IMG/VR virus record: IMGVR_UViG_3300035698_016050
Coordinates: 1 to 21,013 of that record
Strand: one strand, 5' to 3'
Length of the DNA: 21,013 bases
Source of the DNA: a virus
Shown here: piece after piece, positions 4,974 to 12,950 of the stretch
How the letters are laid out: every line of letters starts with the position of its first letter
Position numbering within the stretch: position 1 is the stretch's first letter
The notes under the pieces: generated by a model
Told to the model about the DNA's origin: nothing
Databases searched by the model: none
Seen by the model: the letters and a program-made list of their open reading frames with translations, nothing else
Program-made: the position numbers and the translations under genes

Positions 4974-5778
4974 AATAAAACGATTCAACAAAGGATGGAC
5001 ATCAGTCCCTAATGAATTATTAAACGATGATAGCATATCTTTTAAAGCAAAAGGACTATACGCATTTCTTAATTCTAAGCCAGATGAATGGGATTTCTCA
5101 GTTGATAGAATTGCATTGCAAAGCAAAGACGGCAAAGATGCGGTACGTAATGCTCTTCAAGAGCTACAAGCAAAAGGCTGGGTGCTAAGGACACCTGCTA
5201 AAAACGCTGACGGAACATTCAACGGCTACGATTATTGGATTAATGATACACCTAGAAAAGCAAAACCGTCGACGGGTCAACCGTCCTCGGGAAATCCGTC
5301 GACGGTAAACCCCGTCACCATTAGTAATAAAGAGAATAGTAAAAAAGAAGAAGTAAAAAAGAAGCAGGAAGAGCCTACAGCATCACCTTTTATAGAAATG
5401 AAGGAAGATAAAAAACTTGTGCAGTCTGAACGTGATGAAATTATTAATTTAATCAAACAACTTGTTCCCTCTCTCATGGAATATCCATCAATCGTTAAGA
5501 TCATAGAAGCGATCGAAGACAAACCAACAGATCAACGAGAAGGTTATATCAGATTTGTGATCCAAACAAAGAAGCCTAGTAAATTATATGAAGTACGAGG
5601 ATGGAAAGATTGGTTCTGGGCTGATTACTACGCAAAGGAGCGTAGCAGTGAGGAGGAAGGGAAAGTGTTAGTCCATACAAAAGAAGACTTAGCAGACTTT
5701 GAGCGTTTGAACTTGAACCCCTACGGTAGAGGAAAATGGGCAGATCAATTTAAACTTAACTCTAATAATTTAGTATAA
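4966..5778 (+). CDS. phage replication initiator with helix-turn-helix domain
   Basis: A 270-residue protein starting at the ATG at 4966, which overlaps the previous stop (ATGTCTAA); the frame is open further upstream but that part overlaps the previous gene. Residues 1-95 form the winged-helix domain typical of phage O/DnaD-like initiators: RFNKGWTSVPNELLNDDSIS, FKAKGLYAFLNSKPDEWDFS, ALQSKDGKDAVRNALQELQA, KGWVLRTPAKN. Residues 101-117 are a low-complexity linker (PSTGQPSSGNPSTVNP), encoded by three 15-bp units, followed by a lysine/glutamate-rich stretch. The C-terminal domain (about 150-230) is helical, with a conserved-looking EVRGWKDWFWADYYAKE motif. The likely role is to bind the origin and load the host helicase. 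No helicase or helicase loader gene is visible in the window, so the C-terminus may recruit the host enzyme. Confidence 0.82.
   Translation: MSKIKRFNKGWTSVPNELLNDDSISFKAKGLYAFLNSKPDEWDFSVDRIALQSKDGKDAVRNALQELQAKGWVLRTPAKNADGTFNGYDYWINDTPRKAKPSTGQPSSGNPSTVNPVTISNKENSKKEEVKKKQEEPTASPFIEMKEDKKLVQSERDEIINLIKQLVPSLMEYPSIVKIIEAIEDKPTDQREGYIRFVIQTKKPSKLYEVRGWKDWFWADYYAKERSSEEEGKVLVHTKEDLADFERLNLNPYGRGKWADQFKLNSNNLV
5266..5374. other. candidate replication origin inside the initiator gene
   Basis: Three consecutive 15-bp units at 5266-5280, 5281-5295 and 5296-5310. Units 1 and 3 contain the perfect palindrome CCGTCGACGG and unit 2 the variant CCGTCCTCGG; a degenerate fourth (CCGTCACC) follows. They are conspicuously GC-rich in an AT-rich genome. 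Immediately to the right (about 5327-5374) the top strand is almost only A and G, an easily melted tract. Iterons with dyads in the linker part of the initiator gene, followed by an A-rich tract, is the layout of the lambda origin in gene O. Established for lambda; inferred here. Confidence 0.55.
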
Positions 5779-5781
5779 AAT

Positions 5782-5949
5782 ATGACTATATCCCTATTTT
5801 TCATCTTATCAGTATCACTAGTAATCGCACTACTGCAGACCTTCGCAATGCTAGTGATCGCATACAACACGTATAAACTTAACCATAAACTTAATGACTC
5901 AAGAGGAACAAGCCCGCTTACAGATTTTATTAATTACATTAATGATTAA
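5782..5949 (+). CDS. small single-pass membrane protein
   Basis: A 55-residue frame placed 3 nt after the initiator stop and 2 nt before the next ATG, the packing used throughout. Residues 3-28 are hydrophobic (ISLFFILSVSLVIALLQTFA), giving one transmembrane helix. The remaining 27 residues are polar and probably cytoplasmic (YKLNHKLNDSRGTS). It is not close to a lysis cassette. Its position between replication genes suggests membrane tethering or exclusion functions, but nothing shows this directly. No family recognised. Confidence 0.7.
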   Translation: MTISLFFILSVSLVIALLQTFAMLVIAYNTYKLNHKLNDSRGTSPLTDFINYIND

Positions 5950-5951
5950 TT

Positions 5952-6365
5952 ATGAACATACTCTACATTAACCCCACTTACAAGCATTTATTCTTCGCTA
6001 TTGAGAAAGCAGGATTCAAACGCAAGCGAAGAACTCAGAGCGCATACAAAAGACATTTGATAGCCCTTAGTGAGAATAATATTGACCCGAACGATCACGT
6101 TATGAAGTTCTTCACAGGTGATGAGTCCGTTGTGATAGTACCCTCTGAATACCCCTACGCTCTACCTAGTGCATTTAGGCACCATATTATGTGTATAAAG
6201 GGGAAAGTATCCAGTGAGGAAATAAACGAGGCTGTAAATCGGTTCTATGAGACCGAGAATATAGAAGTTGTAGCAGTGTTTACAAATGAGTTTACTAAAA
6301 GATCAGTCAAACAAGTAAACTATGCTCACATATTTTTAGATACACTTGAACAAATATATGATTAA
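5952..6365 (+). CDS. hypothetical protein
   Basis: A 137-residue protein. The N-terminal third is basic (KAGFKRKRRTQSAYKRH), followed by an alternating strand/helix part with VVIVPSEYPYALPSAFRHHIMCIKG (about 59-83), then SSEEINEAVNRFYETENIEVVAVF and a C-terminal strand-helix. The PYALP...HH/C segment is distinctive and slightly reminiscent of DUF3605-type proteins, but not enough to claim membership. The start is 2 nt after the membrane protein stop (TTAATTATG), and the last 8 nt overlap the nuclease start (ATGATTAA). Function unknown. Confidence 0.75.
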   Translation: MNILYINPTYKHLFFAIEKAGFKRKRRTQSAYKRHLIALSENNIDPNDHVMKFFTGDESVVIVPSEYPYALPSAFRHHIMCIKGKVSSEEINEAVNRFYETENIEVVAVFTNEFTKRSVKQVNYAHIFLDTLEQIYD

Positions 6366-6711
6366 GCATAAGTACAACGCAACTAAAACGAAAATAGGAG
6401 GAATTACGTTTGATTCGAAATTAGAGGCTAACTGTTTCAAGTTCCTAGGGGATAAGATAGTTGAGTTACAGCCTAGCTTTGAATTACAACCCAAATTCAG
6501 AGATATGCAGGGCAATAATATCAGAGCAATCAAATACATTGCTGACTTCATGATTCTGCACAATCGCAAGATCATCGTGATAGACGCCAAAGGCTTCCCA
6601 ACTGACGTGTATAAGATGAAAGCCAAAATGCTAGCATTTCATCACCCATTTCTGGAGTTTTACGCCGTCAAATCAGTTAAGCAACTTAAAGAATTATTAG
6701 AGACTCTATGA
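6358..6711 (+). CDS. DUF1064-type nuclease (PD-(D/E)XK-like)
   Basis: A 117-residue protein from the ATG at 6358, which overlaps the previous stop (ATGATTAA); the frame could begin at a TTG at 6346 but the coupled ATG is preferred. It carries the DUF1064 signature: FDSKLEANCFKFL (18-30, with Glu23), FELQPKF (41-47), YIADFMI (60-66, Asp63) and IVIDAKG (73-79, Asp76 and Lys78), an E...D...DxK set as in restriction-nuclease-fold enzymes. Such phage proteins are thought to act as resolvase-like or recombination nucleases. It sits between replication and nucleotide genes, which fits processing of replicating DNA before packaging. Family call is firm; the exact substrate is inference. Confidence 0.85.
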   Translation: MIKHKYNATKTKIGGITFDSKLEANCFKFLGDKIVELQPSFELQPKFRDMQGNNIRAIKYIADFMILHNRKIIVIDAKGFPTDVYKMKAKMLAFHHPFLEFYAVKSVKQLKELLETL

Positions 6712-7256
6712 TACTAAGCAGAAAAGCACTACTACAAGCAATTCAAGATAATAAGATACTAACCTCAGACTTTAGAGATGAGCTAATTAATAATCAGTCT
6801 ATTGACGTAAGATTAGGCAGATGGGTGTATATCCAGTCAGATGGAATACATCCGATGAAATATTGGCATGATCTAGACGTAGCACCACTAGAGTGCCACA
6901 AAAATAAGTTTTATTTAACTCACACAGAAGAGTTTATCGGAACCGCGCCAAATAGTGATATATTACCAAGCTTCAAACTTAGAAGCTCAGCGGGCAGACA
7001 CGGCATAATACACACACTAGCAGGCCACGGGGACGTAGGGTTTATGAACCGATGGGCAATGGAGTTTATAGCCGCCAAACCTATAACGTTAGAACGTTAC
7101 ATGAAGATAGGTCAAATCTATTTCACGCTAGCAACAGAATCAGGATCATACAGTGAAGAGACGGGCAATTATCAGTCAACAAGTGATTTTGAACTATTAC
7201 AAACAAATTGGGATAAGCTTGATCTGCTTCCAAAACCGCTAAATAAAGTTATATGA
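6708..7256 (+). CDS. dcd: dCTP deaminase / dUTPase family enzyme
   Basis: A 182-residue protein. Motifs of the dCTP deaminase branch: MILSRKALLQAI at the N-terminus, QSIDVRLG (30-37), FKLRSSAGRHGII (89-101; Arg92-Ser93-Ser94 and Arg97), GHGDVGFMNRWAMEF (106-120; Glu119 in the place of the catalytic Glu138 of E. coli Dcd), then KIGQIYFTLATESGSYSEETGNYQ (about 131-154). The enzyme would convert dCTP to dUTP, or hydrolyse dUTP, and so supply thymidylate precursors or keep uracil out of phage DNA. The sequence does not decide between the two. ATGA overlap with the nuclease gene. Confidence 0.82.
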   Translation: MILSRKALLQAIQDNKILTSDFRDELINNQSIDVRLGRWVYIQSDGIHPMKYWHDLDVAPLECHKNKFYLTHTEEFIGTAPNSDILPSFKLRSSAGRHGIIHTLAGHGDVGFMNRWAMEFIAAKPITLERYMKIGQIYFTLATESGSYSEETGNYQSTSDFELLQTNWDKLDLLPKPLNKVI

Positions 7257-7297
7257 GTAAGCACATACATAACTACATAAAAGAATACACACTATGA
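7253..7297 (+). CDS. 14-codon linking mini-ORF
   Basis: ATG at 7253 overlaps the deaminase stop (ATGA), and its own TGA overlaps the terminase small subunit start (ATGA at 7294-7297). It would encode MSKHIHNYIKEYTL. Without it, the terminase gene would be separated from the deaminase gene by 37 nt in a stretch without a Shine-Dalgarno sequence. It may be a translated bridge that hands ribosomes on, not a functional peptide. Double ATGA coupling by chance is possible. Confidence 0.4.
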   Translation: MSKHIHNYIKEYTL

Positions 7298-7716
7298 AAC
7301 TAAATGATAGACATAGAAGATTCGTTGACGAATACCTCACCAACAGCATGAACGGTTATCTTGCGTATATATCAGTCTACGGTAAAAAGAAGAACCGCAA
7401 CACTGCGGAAGTGTGTGCACTGCAGTTACTAAGAAAACCTCATATCGCGGAATACGTTAAAAAAAGGCAAAAAGAGCTGAAAGAACAAACTGAAGTTGAC
7501 TTCAAATGGATTACTGAACAGCACTTGAATCTGTACAACTTAGCACTGATTCAACAAAAGCAATCAGTCACTGGTGAAGTCTTCTCTAAGCCCGACTTAA
7601 GTAATGCAAACAAGACGCTTGATCAATTGAGTAAGCTGCATGGACTATATGCCCCAGACAAAAAAGAAATAACAGGCGATTTAGGGATACATATAGATAT
7701 AGATCTCAATGATTAG
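7294..7716 (+). CDS. terS: terminase small subunit
   Basis: A 140-residue protein resembling the Terminase_2 family: KLNDRHRRFVDEYLTNSMNGYLAYISVYGKK (2-32) and AEVCALQLLRKPHIAEYVKKRQ (37-58) form the N-terminal helix-turn-helix that recognises the packaging site; DFKWITEQHLNLYNLALIQQ (about 70-89) is the oligomerisation helix region; the C-terminus (LHGLYAPDKKEITGDLGIHIDIDLND) is the linker to the large subunit. It recruits phage DNA to the packaging motor. It overlaps the large subunit gene by 8 nt (ATGATTAG), the standard order. Confidence 0.9.
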   Translation: MKLNDRHRRFVDEYLTNSMNGYLAYISVYGKKKNRNTAEVCALQLLRKPHIAEYVKKRQKELKEQTEVDFKWITEQHLNLYNLALIQQKQSVTGEVFSKPDLSNANKTLDQLSKLHGLYAPDKKEITGDLGIHIDIDLND

Positions 7717-9103
7717 GGTAAAATACAAACCATCTACAGCGTGGAAGAAGTTTTATAGTAAAGAGTGGAATATTGCCATACTCATAGGAGGTCGTGGAGC
7801 TGGTAAGACGTTCGAAGCTGGCAACTATACAACTATAGAGCATTTACGAGATCAGTCATTTAGAACCCTACTACTTCGAGACGTAGGGCTTTCAATTAGT
7901 CAATCTATATTACAGAATATCCGCAGTAGGTTTGAGAAGGCAATATCGCAAGCCCCTATACTTCAAAGCGTATATGAGGTGCAAACCACAGGGGTAAAGA
8001 ATGTTACTAATGATAATCAACTAATCATCACGAAAGGATTCAGAAAGTCTAGAGTAGAACAAAAAGCTGACTTGAAGGGTTTCGAAGATATCGACTTAGC
8101 GATAATAGAGGAGGCTGAAGACATCAGAGATGAAGAGCGTGTCAACTCCTTACTTGATACACTAAGAAAAGAAGGTCACAAAGTTATAATCATCCTCAAC
8201 ACTCCAGATCTTGAACATTGGATAATAAAACGCTATTTTGACTTTGAAGCGAGCGAGTACAAAGACTACTATAAATTAATTCCAAAAACGATCGATGGGG
8301 TCTGCCAAGTCTTTGTCACGTACAAAGACAATGAACACTTACCCGAGCAAACAAAAAAACAATATGATAGCTACAACGACGCTACAAGCCCTAGCTATAA
8401 CCCAGAATATTATGCAGGGCAGATTTTAGGCTTAGCGAGTGAATCTCAGCACTTAGCACGTAAGTTTGATCTTGACATGTTGGCTAATCTTAAACCAATT
8501 AAGCCTATTCAAACGACTGATGAGATTAAACTATTCAAACTTCCAGAAGCTAATCAAATCTATTCAATAGGTATTGACCCTTCAAGCGGACTAGGTAACG
8601 ACTGGACCTGTATCACCATGAGAAACTTTTACACAGGTGAATTAGTCGCACAGATGAAAGCAAAGGTTCGGGAAAGAGAAACGGCGATCAGGGCGGTTAA
8701 CCTTGCGACGTATTACAACTCACCAGGGTCAATCACGTACATAGCCTGCGAAGTCAACGGCTTAGGGCGTGCGGTGCAAAACATGATACAAGATAGGTAT
8801 GATGAGAAGTTTATCCACAAACGCTATATTCAAGATATTACGAAGCAAACAGACGCACTTCTTCCCGACCTAGGATTTCAAACAACGGCTAAGAATAGGG
8901 ATCTGATTATTAATAACTTTGTCTATGCATTCCAAGACGGGAAGCTGGACATGATTAATCAGGATGAGATAGACGAGGCTAAAACATTTATTTGGAGAGT
9001 AGAAAAGCAGCGATACGAAGCACAAGGGGGGTTTAACGATGATCTACTTTTCTCTGATTTTATCTGCTATAATAACTTCGAGTATATCCGCATGTACAGT
9101 TGA
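7709..9103 (+). CDS. terL: terminase large subunit
   Basis: A 464-residue packaging motor of the Terminase_3/PBSX type. ATPase domain: Walker A GGRGAGKT (27-34), Walker B DLAIIEEAED (129-138, catalytic Glu in the EE pair), coupling motif around ILNTPD (about 162-167). Nuclease domain (RNase H fold): GIDPSSGLGNDWT (288-300, first catalytic Asp290), a middle part with EVNGLG, and DDLLFSD near the C-terminus supplying further acidic residues. It translocates DNA into proheads and cuts concatemers. Length is normal for the family. It is coupled to terS and followed 31 nt later by the portal gene. Confidence 0.95.
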   Translation: MIRVKYKPSTAWKKFYSKEWNIAILIGGRGAGKTFEAGNYTTIEHLRDQSFRTLLLRDVGLSISQSILQNIRSRFEKAISQAPILQSVYEVQTTGVKNVTNDNQLIITKGFRKSRVEQKADLKGFEDIDLAIIEEAEDIRDEERVNSLLDTLRKEGHKVIIILNTPDLEHWIIKRYFDFEASEYKDYYKLIPKTIDGVCQVFVTYKDNEHLPEQTKKQYDSYNDATSPSYNPEYYAGQILGLASESQHLARKFDLDMLANLKPIKPIQTTDEIKLFKLPEANQIYSIGIDPSSGLGNDWTCITMRNFYTGELVAQMKAKVRERETAIRAVNLATYYNSPGSITYIACEVNGLGRAVQNMIQDRYDEKFIHKRYIQDITKQTDALLPDLGFQTTAKNRDLIINNFVYAFQDGKLDMINQDEIDEAKTFIWRVEKQRYEAQGGFNDDLLFSDFICYNNFEYIRMYS

Positions 9104-9134
9104 CAAATCACGTTATTAACAGGACGTTTTGTGT

Positions 9135-10643
9135 ATGAAACACACCCTTAAAAAAGGACGGGAGGAAAATGCACGTGATTATGAATTAAAAAAAGCCGTC
9201 TATTCAGGTGAGTATTATAGCCATTTTAACGTAAACGAATTTGATTACAAAGTACACAGTTACGAGTACATAACAAGTGACATGTTCAGAAGTGCCGTGT
9301 CTATCATTGTTGATTTAGTCAAGATTGGACAGATGGAAGTGGACTTTGGTAATGGTGCGCTCAACGAAAAAATCCAAGAGATACGCGATGTTAAATCATT
9401 TTATGCACGGCTTGAGAAGTTTGTTGAGAACGCTAAAGTCTACGGATCAAGCTATGTCCAATTAAGCCAAGAAAAGGATGATATTCATATCTATAACATA
9501 TCACCACGGATCACTTATGCTCAGTATAATCCAGAGAATCCGCAGGCTGAGCCAGAATACTTTTACACACTCATTGAAAAAGAAATAGGATCGAATACCT
9601 ACACACTAAAAACTATCTATTCAGATGAAAGTATCATCTATCTTGCATACGTTGACTATGCCCAAGAAAGTCAAAAGCAGGTAGACGCTAAGAAGTACTT
9701 TGAAGTTCCAGAAGCTACAAAGGTTGAAGAAGACGGTTTGTCATACTCACTCATCACTGATCTGGAATACAATGTATTTCAGGGGGTGCAGTACAACGTC
9801 AAAGATGATTGCTACTACGGGCAAGGCGATCTATCAATGCCTATTCTTTCTAAGCTTAATTATTACAATCGGTTGATTAACCTATGTGATGTAATATTCA
9901 CTTACAACGCCTTCCCTAAGTTTCAAGGTTCGGAGGAAGTAATGAAGCTGGTCAACCAAGCAAAAGAAGAGACTAATGCAAGACCAACAGAACAGCTTGC
10001 AACGCCGTCAACGTTCATGAACGAATCGCCACGGGTCAACGCATTTCTACATTCAGCGTCTTATGCATTCACTAGCGCATTCAAGAAAATGCGGGATAAA
10101 TTATATATATTCCCAGCTGGTAGAGCAGGGGGCGATAATAAGTATATCATTAATGAGTATAACATGAACTATCTATTTGATGAGCGTGCCACCATCAAGC
10201 AAGAATTATTCGACGAAATGTATATCTCAAAGATGTTCTACGACGCTCAGATGAACACGGGGCAGATGTCAGAAGTAGCAATGAGACGATTAATGCAGAA
10301 GACTATTAACCATGTAGAGGATTTGCAATACCTTATTGAATCACCACTTCAAAAGATATTCTATAACATAGCGAATACAAAGTTCGGATATACTGGCTCA
10401 CTTCCCAAAATAAAATGGGCAGGTATTGTCTTAGAAGACACAAAAGCTGCTATTGAAAACCTTGCAAAAGTGGACGCTATTAAGAACAGATACCTAAAGA
10501 CAAAGGCAGGTGCGATGACGTTAGACGTACCAGAAAGCGAAGTAGCGAGAAGCCTAGGTGTTGATATTGTTGAAGAAGTTGCGACCGCCCCACGATCCTT
10601 AGAGGTGGCTAATAATCTAATGACTGCTATAAGCAATGTTTAG
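9135..10643 (+). CDS. portal protein
   Basis: A 502-residue protein from the ATG at 9135; a TTG two codons upstream is less likely. AGGA at 9121-9124 is one of the few Shine-Dalgarno-like sequences before a start here. Sequence and position match siphovirus portal proteins of the SPP1 gp6 kind: an N-terminal domain (YEYITSDMFRSAVSIIVDLVK), a long stem and clip region in the middle, a helix-rich crown with MSEVAMRRLMQKTINHVEDL (about 377-396), and a C-terminal helical tail. The dodecamer it forms is the entry door for DNA and the attachment point of the tail. Neighbours terL and the minor head protein support the call. Confidence 0.87.
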   Translation: MKHTLKKGREENARDYELKKAVYSGEYYSHFNVNEFDYKVHSYEYITSDMFRSAVSIIVDLVKIGQMEVDFGNGALNEKIQEIRDVKSFYARLEKFVENAKVYGSSYVQLSQEKDDIHIYNISPRITYAQYNPENPQAEPEYFYTLIEKEIGSNTYTLKTIYSDESIIYLAYVDYAQESQKQVDAKKYFEVPEATKVEEDGLSYSLITDLEYNVFQGVQYNVKDDCYYGQGDLSMPILSKLNYYNRLINLCDVIFTYNAFPKFQGSEEVMKLVNQAKEETNARPTEQLATPSTFMNESPRVNAFLHSASYAFTSAFKKMRDKLYIFPAGRAGGDNKYIINEYNMNYLFDERATIKQELFDEMYISKMFYDAQMNTGQMSEVAMRRLMQKTINHVEDLQYLIESPLQKIFYNIANTKFGYTGSLPKIKWAGIVLEDTKAAIENLAKVDAIKNRYLKTKAGAMTLDVPESEVARSLGVDIVEEVATAPRSLEVANNLMTAISNV

Positions 10644-11232
10644 TGAATACACACAAGAAGAACTACAAGCATACTCAGACGCTGTGGGCCAATACTTAGA
10701 TCAAGCTGTATATATATTCAACGAGCAATATGGGACTGCGACTGATCCAGAAGAATTAAACAACTTCGCCTTGCTTTACCTTGTAGCGGTTTTGTATGGC
10801 ACGTCAAAAGCTCTCAGTATTCCAGGCTCTAAAGGCAATAAAGATATAATTAAGAAATACTTTGACGGTGGGTACAAAGGCGTAAATGCAACCAGCACAC
10901 GAGAGTTCGCCAGCCTCGCCAAAGGTAAACAACTAAGTAAACAACAGATACAAGAGTTCCTGGCAAAGAGAGGCGTTGAGATTAACGAAGGCCTACGAAC
11001 AGGGGTTGTCCAGCTGACACAAATGAAGCTTGCGGAAGGCGCAGGGTTTAGCTTCGTTGGTGCAATATCCCGCATGGATGCAAGAGTGAGGCCAACTCAT
11101 AAAGAACATAACTATAAGGTTTGGAGTATGAGTGCTAGTTATGAGCCTATGTTTGATTTTGGTTGTAGGTGTACATATAGATATTTTACGAGCTTAAAAG
11201 AGGCGGAAGAAGCAGGATACAACCCTTTGTAA
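10636..11232 (+). CDS. minor head / head morphogenesis protein (Mu F, SPP1 gp7-like)
   Basis: A 198-residue protein. The C-terminal part has the family signature SRMDARVRPTHKEHNYKVW (about 149-167) and DFGCRCTYRY (about 178-187). The N-terminal part is helical (YTQEELQAYSDAVGQYLDQA). Proteins of this family bind the portal and are packed in the capsid interior in few copies. The start overlaps the portal stop by 8 nt (ATGTTTAG). It is shorter than many family members, which often have an N-terminal extension, but the core is complete. Confidence 0.85.
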   Translation: MFSEYTQEELQAYSDAVGQYLDQAVYIFNEQYGTATDPEELNNFALLYLVAVLYGTSKALSIPGSKGNKDIIKKYFDGGYKGVNATSTREFASLAKGKQLSKQQIQEFLAKRGVEINEGLRTGVVQLTQMKLAEGAGFSFVGAISRMDARVRPTHKEHNYKVWSMSASYEPMFDFGCRCTYRYFTSLKEAEEAGYNPL

Positions 11233-11256
11233 CTTGACAATATGTAATCATATACT
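11227..11256 (+). promoter_or_regulatory. possible promoter for scaffold and coat genes
   Basis: TTGTAA (11227-11232), 18-bp spacer, TATACT (11251-11256). A TTGACA at 11234-11239 lies in the spacer, and an ATATG-TAAT-CATAT dyad covers 11240-11253. The 91-nt gap before the scaffold gene is the longest since 3823, which supports a promoter here, but the -35 is imperfect. Confidence 0.4.
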
Positions 11257-11280
11257 TACTCATTTGTATATCTAGTGATA

Positions 11281-11318
11281 CAGCTCGCCACTGTAGAAAC
11301 TACGTAACCAAGCGGCTG
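11281..11318 (+). promoter_or_regulatory. leader hairpin before scaffold gene
   Basis: CAGC-tc-GC pairs with GC-g-GCTG around an inner GTAG-AAA-CTAC stem. The whole element ends 5 nt before the scaffold ATG, which has no Shine-Dalgarno sequence. The pairing is interrupted, so confidence is limited. Confidence 0.3.
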
Positions 11319-11323
11319 AATAT

Positions 11324-11935
11324 ATGGATGAAGACAAAATACAAGACGTTACTGATAAAGTAACACAAGATACAGTAACACAAGATACAGTAGATCAATC
11401 AGATGATAATACATCTGGTAACTCGACTGACAACATATCTCGTATTCGTGAAATGCGTAAAGCTTTCAAAGAACAAGGAGCAAAATTAAGAAAATACGAA
11501 GAGGCGGAAGCTAAACAGGAAGAAGCTAAGAAGCTCGAACAAGGTAAATACGAAGATGTATTGAACGCACAGAAATCTCAACATTTAGAGACACTCAATA
11601 AATTAAAGGACGTTACCACCACTCAAGCAATCGAAGCTGAAATCGCACTGGTTAAACCTCAATGGAAGAACTTAATGGCTAAGGAAACGAAAGCCCTGCT
11701 TGAATATGATGATAGTGGTGAAATTACTAATTTGTCCGAAGCTATAGATCAAGTCAAAAGCAATTACCCTGACGCTTTTCGATCTAATGATAAATACATC
11801 CCAGCGCCTCAGTCGACTACAGGTGAAGGTGGTGTAAAAATATCAAAAGAGCGTGCATTGGAAATACTCAATTCTGGAGATAACAGAATGTATGTAAGAC
11901 ACGAAGCGGAGATTCTCGAAGCTCTCAAGTCTTAA
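11324..11935 (+). CDS. capsid scaffolding protein
   Basis: A 203-residue acidic protein just ahead of the coat gene, the normal place of the scaffold. The first 40 residues are low complexity and disordered (VTQDTVTQDTVDQSDDNTSG), including an exact 15-bp tandem duplication. Residues about 45-105 are a charged coiled coil (MRKAFKEQGAKLRKYEEAEA, KQEEAKKLEQGKYEDVLNAQ). The C-terminus contains a helix (SKERALEILNSGDNRMYVRH, about 170-189) resembling the coat-binding end of scaffolds. It would guide coat assembly and then leave or be degraded. No protease gene was found near it. Confidence 0.82.
   Translation: MDEDKIQDVTDKVTQDTVTQDTVDQSDDNTSGNSTDNISRIREMRKAFKEQGAKLRKYEEAEAKQEEAKKLEQGKYEDVLNAQKSQHLETLNKLKDVTTTQAIEAEIALVKPQWKNLMAKETKALLEYDDSGEITNLSEAIDQVKSNYPDAFRSNDKYIPAPQSTTGEGGVKISKERALEILNSGDNRMYVRHEAEILEALKS
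11360..11389 (+). repeat. 15-bp exact tandem duplication in scaffold gene
   Basis: GTAACACAAGATACA is repeated twice head to tail, encoding VTQDT VTQDT in the disordered N-terminus. Being in frame and identical at the DNA level, it looks like a recent replication slippage. Confidence 0.85.
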
Positions 11936-11958
11936 TAAGCAAGATTAGCAACTTATTA
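11933..11958 (+). promoter_or_regulatory. hairpin before the coat start
   Basis: TAATAAG (11933-11939) pairs with CTTATTA (11952-11958) around a 12-nt loop. The left arm contains the scaffold stop codon and the right arm ends 4 nt before the coat ATG. AU-rich and weak, but in a start region with no Shine-Dalgarno sequence it may matter for coat expression. Confidence 0.4.
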
Positions 11959-11962
11959 TTAT

Positions 11963-12928
11963 ATGGCTATCACTACAAACGCATCTATTGCACAAGCACA
12001 AACTACACTATTAGCAAATCGTTTGCTCAAACAACTTACATTCAGTAACGTACTCAAACAGTTTGTACGATCTGATACAACTTTCGCAACTGACACAGGC
12101 GCGTACCAAAGAGGTCAAACTCTTTCAATCCCAGTTGTCCCCGCGATTACTACTAACATTGTTACATCCACAGGTGGAGCGGTTACCTTTCCTAAGCAAA
12201 CGCTTACTAATGTAACTCTTACACTTGACTCAATCGCTTCAACTCCATTCTCGTTGAACGACGCAGATGTTACTCTTGCTAACGTTAACCCATCTAGCGA
12301 CATTCTCGTTAATGCAGCTAACGAACACGGAAACAGCATTGAATCTCAAATGTTGCTTGGTACTTTCAACAGTGCAGACCTTATTGGGAACGCAGTTGGA
12401 TCAACAGCAACGGCTGGTAACTACAAATTACTCGCTACACTCTGGCAGAGCTTCTTTGATGCTAAGGTTCCTGAAACCCAAACTAAAGTTGTTGTTCTCC
12501 CAGGGGACATCTATGGAGAGTTACTACAGGATGAACAGGTTGCAAGACTTGCTAACCCTGATCAGTCCTCAACTCTAGCTAACGGCGTTATTCTTTCAAC
12601 TCTTAACATGATCATCATCCCTTCGGCTGCGACACGTGTTGGAACTGATTACACACTTAACACTGACCTTGCAGCTGTATCTACTAAGGTAGGTTACGCT
12701 TTCACTACTGACTCAATCGTTGCAGCAGTCCGTGAACTTCCAATTGAAGGAGTCGGCGTGGAACAAATGACCGTTAGAAATAACGATGTTAACCTTGCTA
12801 CTCGTTTGACAATATCTTACAACGCTAACGTAATCGGAGGCGATAAGAACTACCATATGGAAACTCTATTTGGAACTAAGATCTACAGACCTACAACTGT
12901 ATTACCAGTCCTCGGTGGAGTTGCATAG
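11963..12928 (+). CDS. major capsid (coat) protein, P22 gp5-like
   Basis: A 321-residue protein rich in A, T, N and V with few charged residues, as usual for coats. The opening MAITTNASIAQAQTTLLANRLLKQ, the early part GQTLSIPVVPAITT (about 52-65), VTLTLDSIASTPFSLNDADV (about 87-106) and SSDILVNAANEHGNSIESQML (about 112-132) resemble the P22-coat-type HK97-fold proteins of many siphoviruses. A later part (VVVLPGDIYGELLQDEQVARL) matches the A-domain region. No N-terminal cleaved delta domain is apparent, consistent with a separate scaffold. It lies between scaffold and a strong terminator. Confidence 0.87.
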   Translation: MAITTNASIAQAQTTLLANRLLKQLTFSNVLKQFVRSDTTFATDTGAYQRGQTLSIPVVPAITTNIVTSTGGAVTFPKQTLTNVTLTLDSIASTPFSLNDADVTLANVNPSSDILVNAANEHGNSIESQMLLGTFNSADLIGNAVGSTATAGNYKLLATLWQSFFDAKVPETQTKVVVLPGDIYGELLQDEQVARLANPDQSSTLANGVILSTLNMIIIPSAATRVGTDYTLNTDLAAVSTKVGYAFTTDSIVAAVRELPIEGVGVEQMTVRNNDVNLATRLTISYNANVIGGDKNYHMETLFGTKIYRPTTVLPVLGGVA

Positions 12929-12950
12929 TCAACCACATACATACATAGAG

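Noticed and set aside
9101-9129. TTGACA overlapping the terminase stop codon as a promoter for the portal gene.
   Set aside because: No acceptable -10 at 16-18 bp (GACGTT); the sequence arises from the stop codon TGA context, as at 15029 and 13374.
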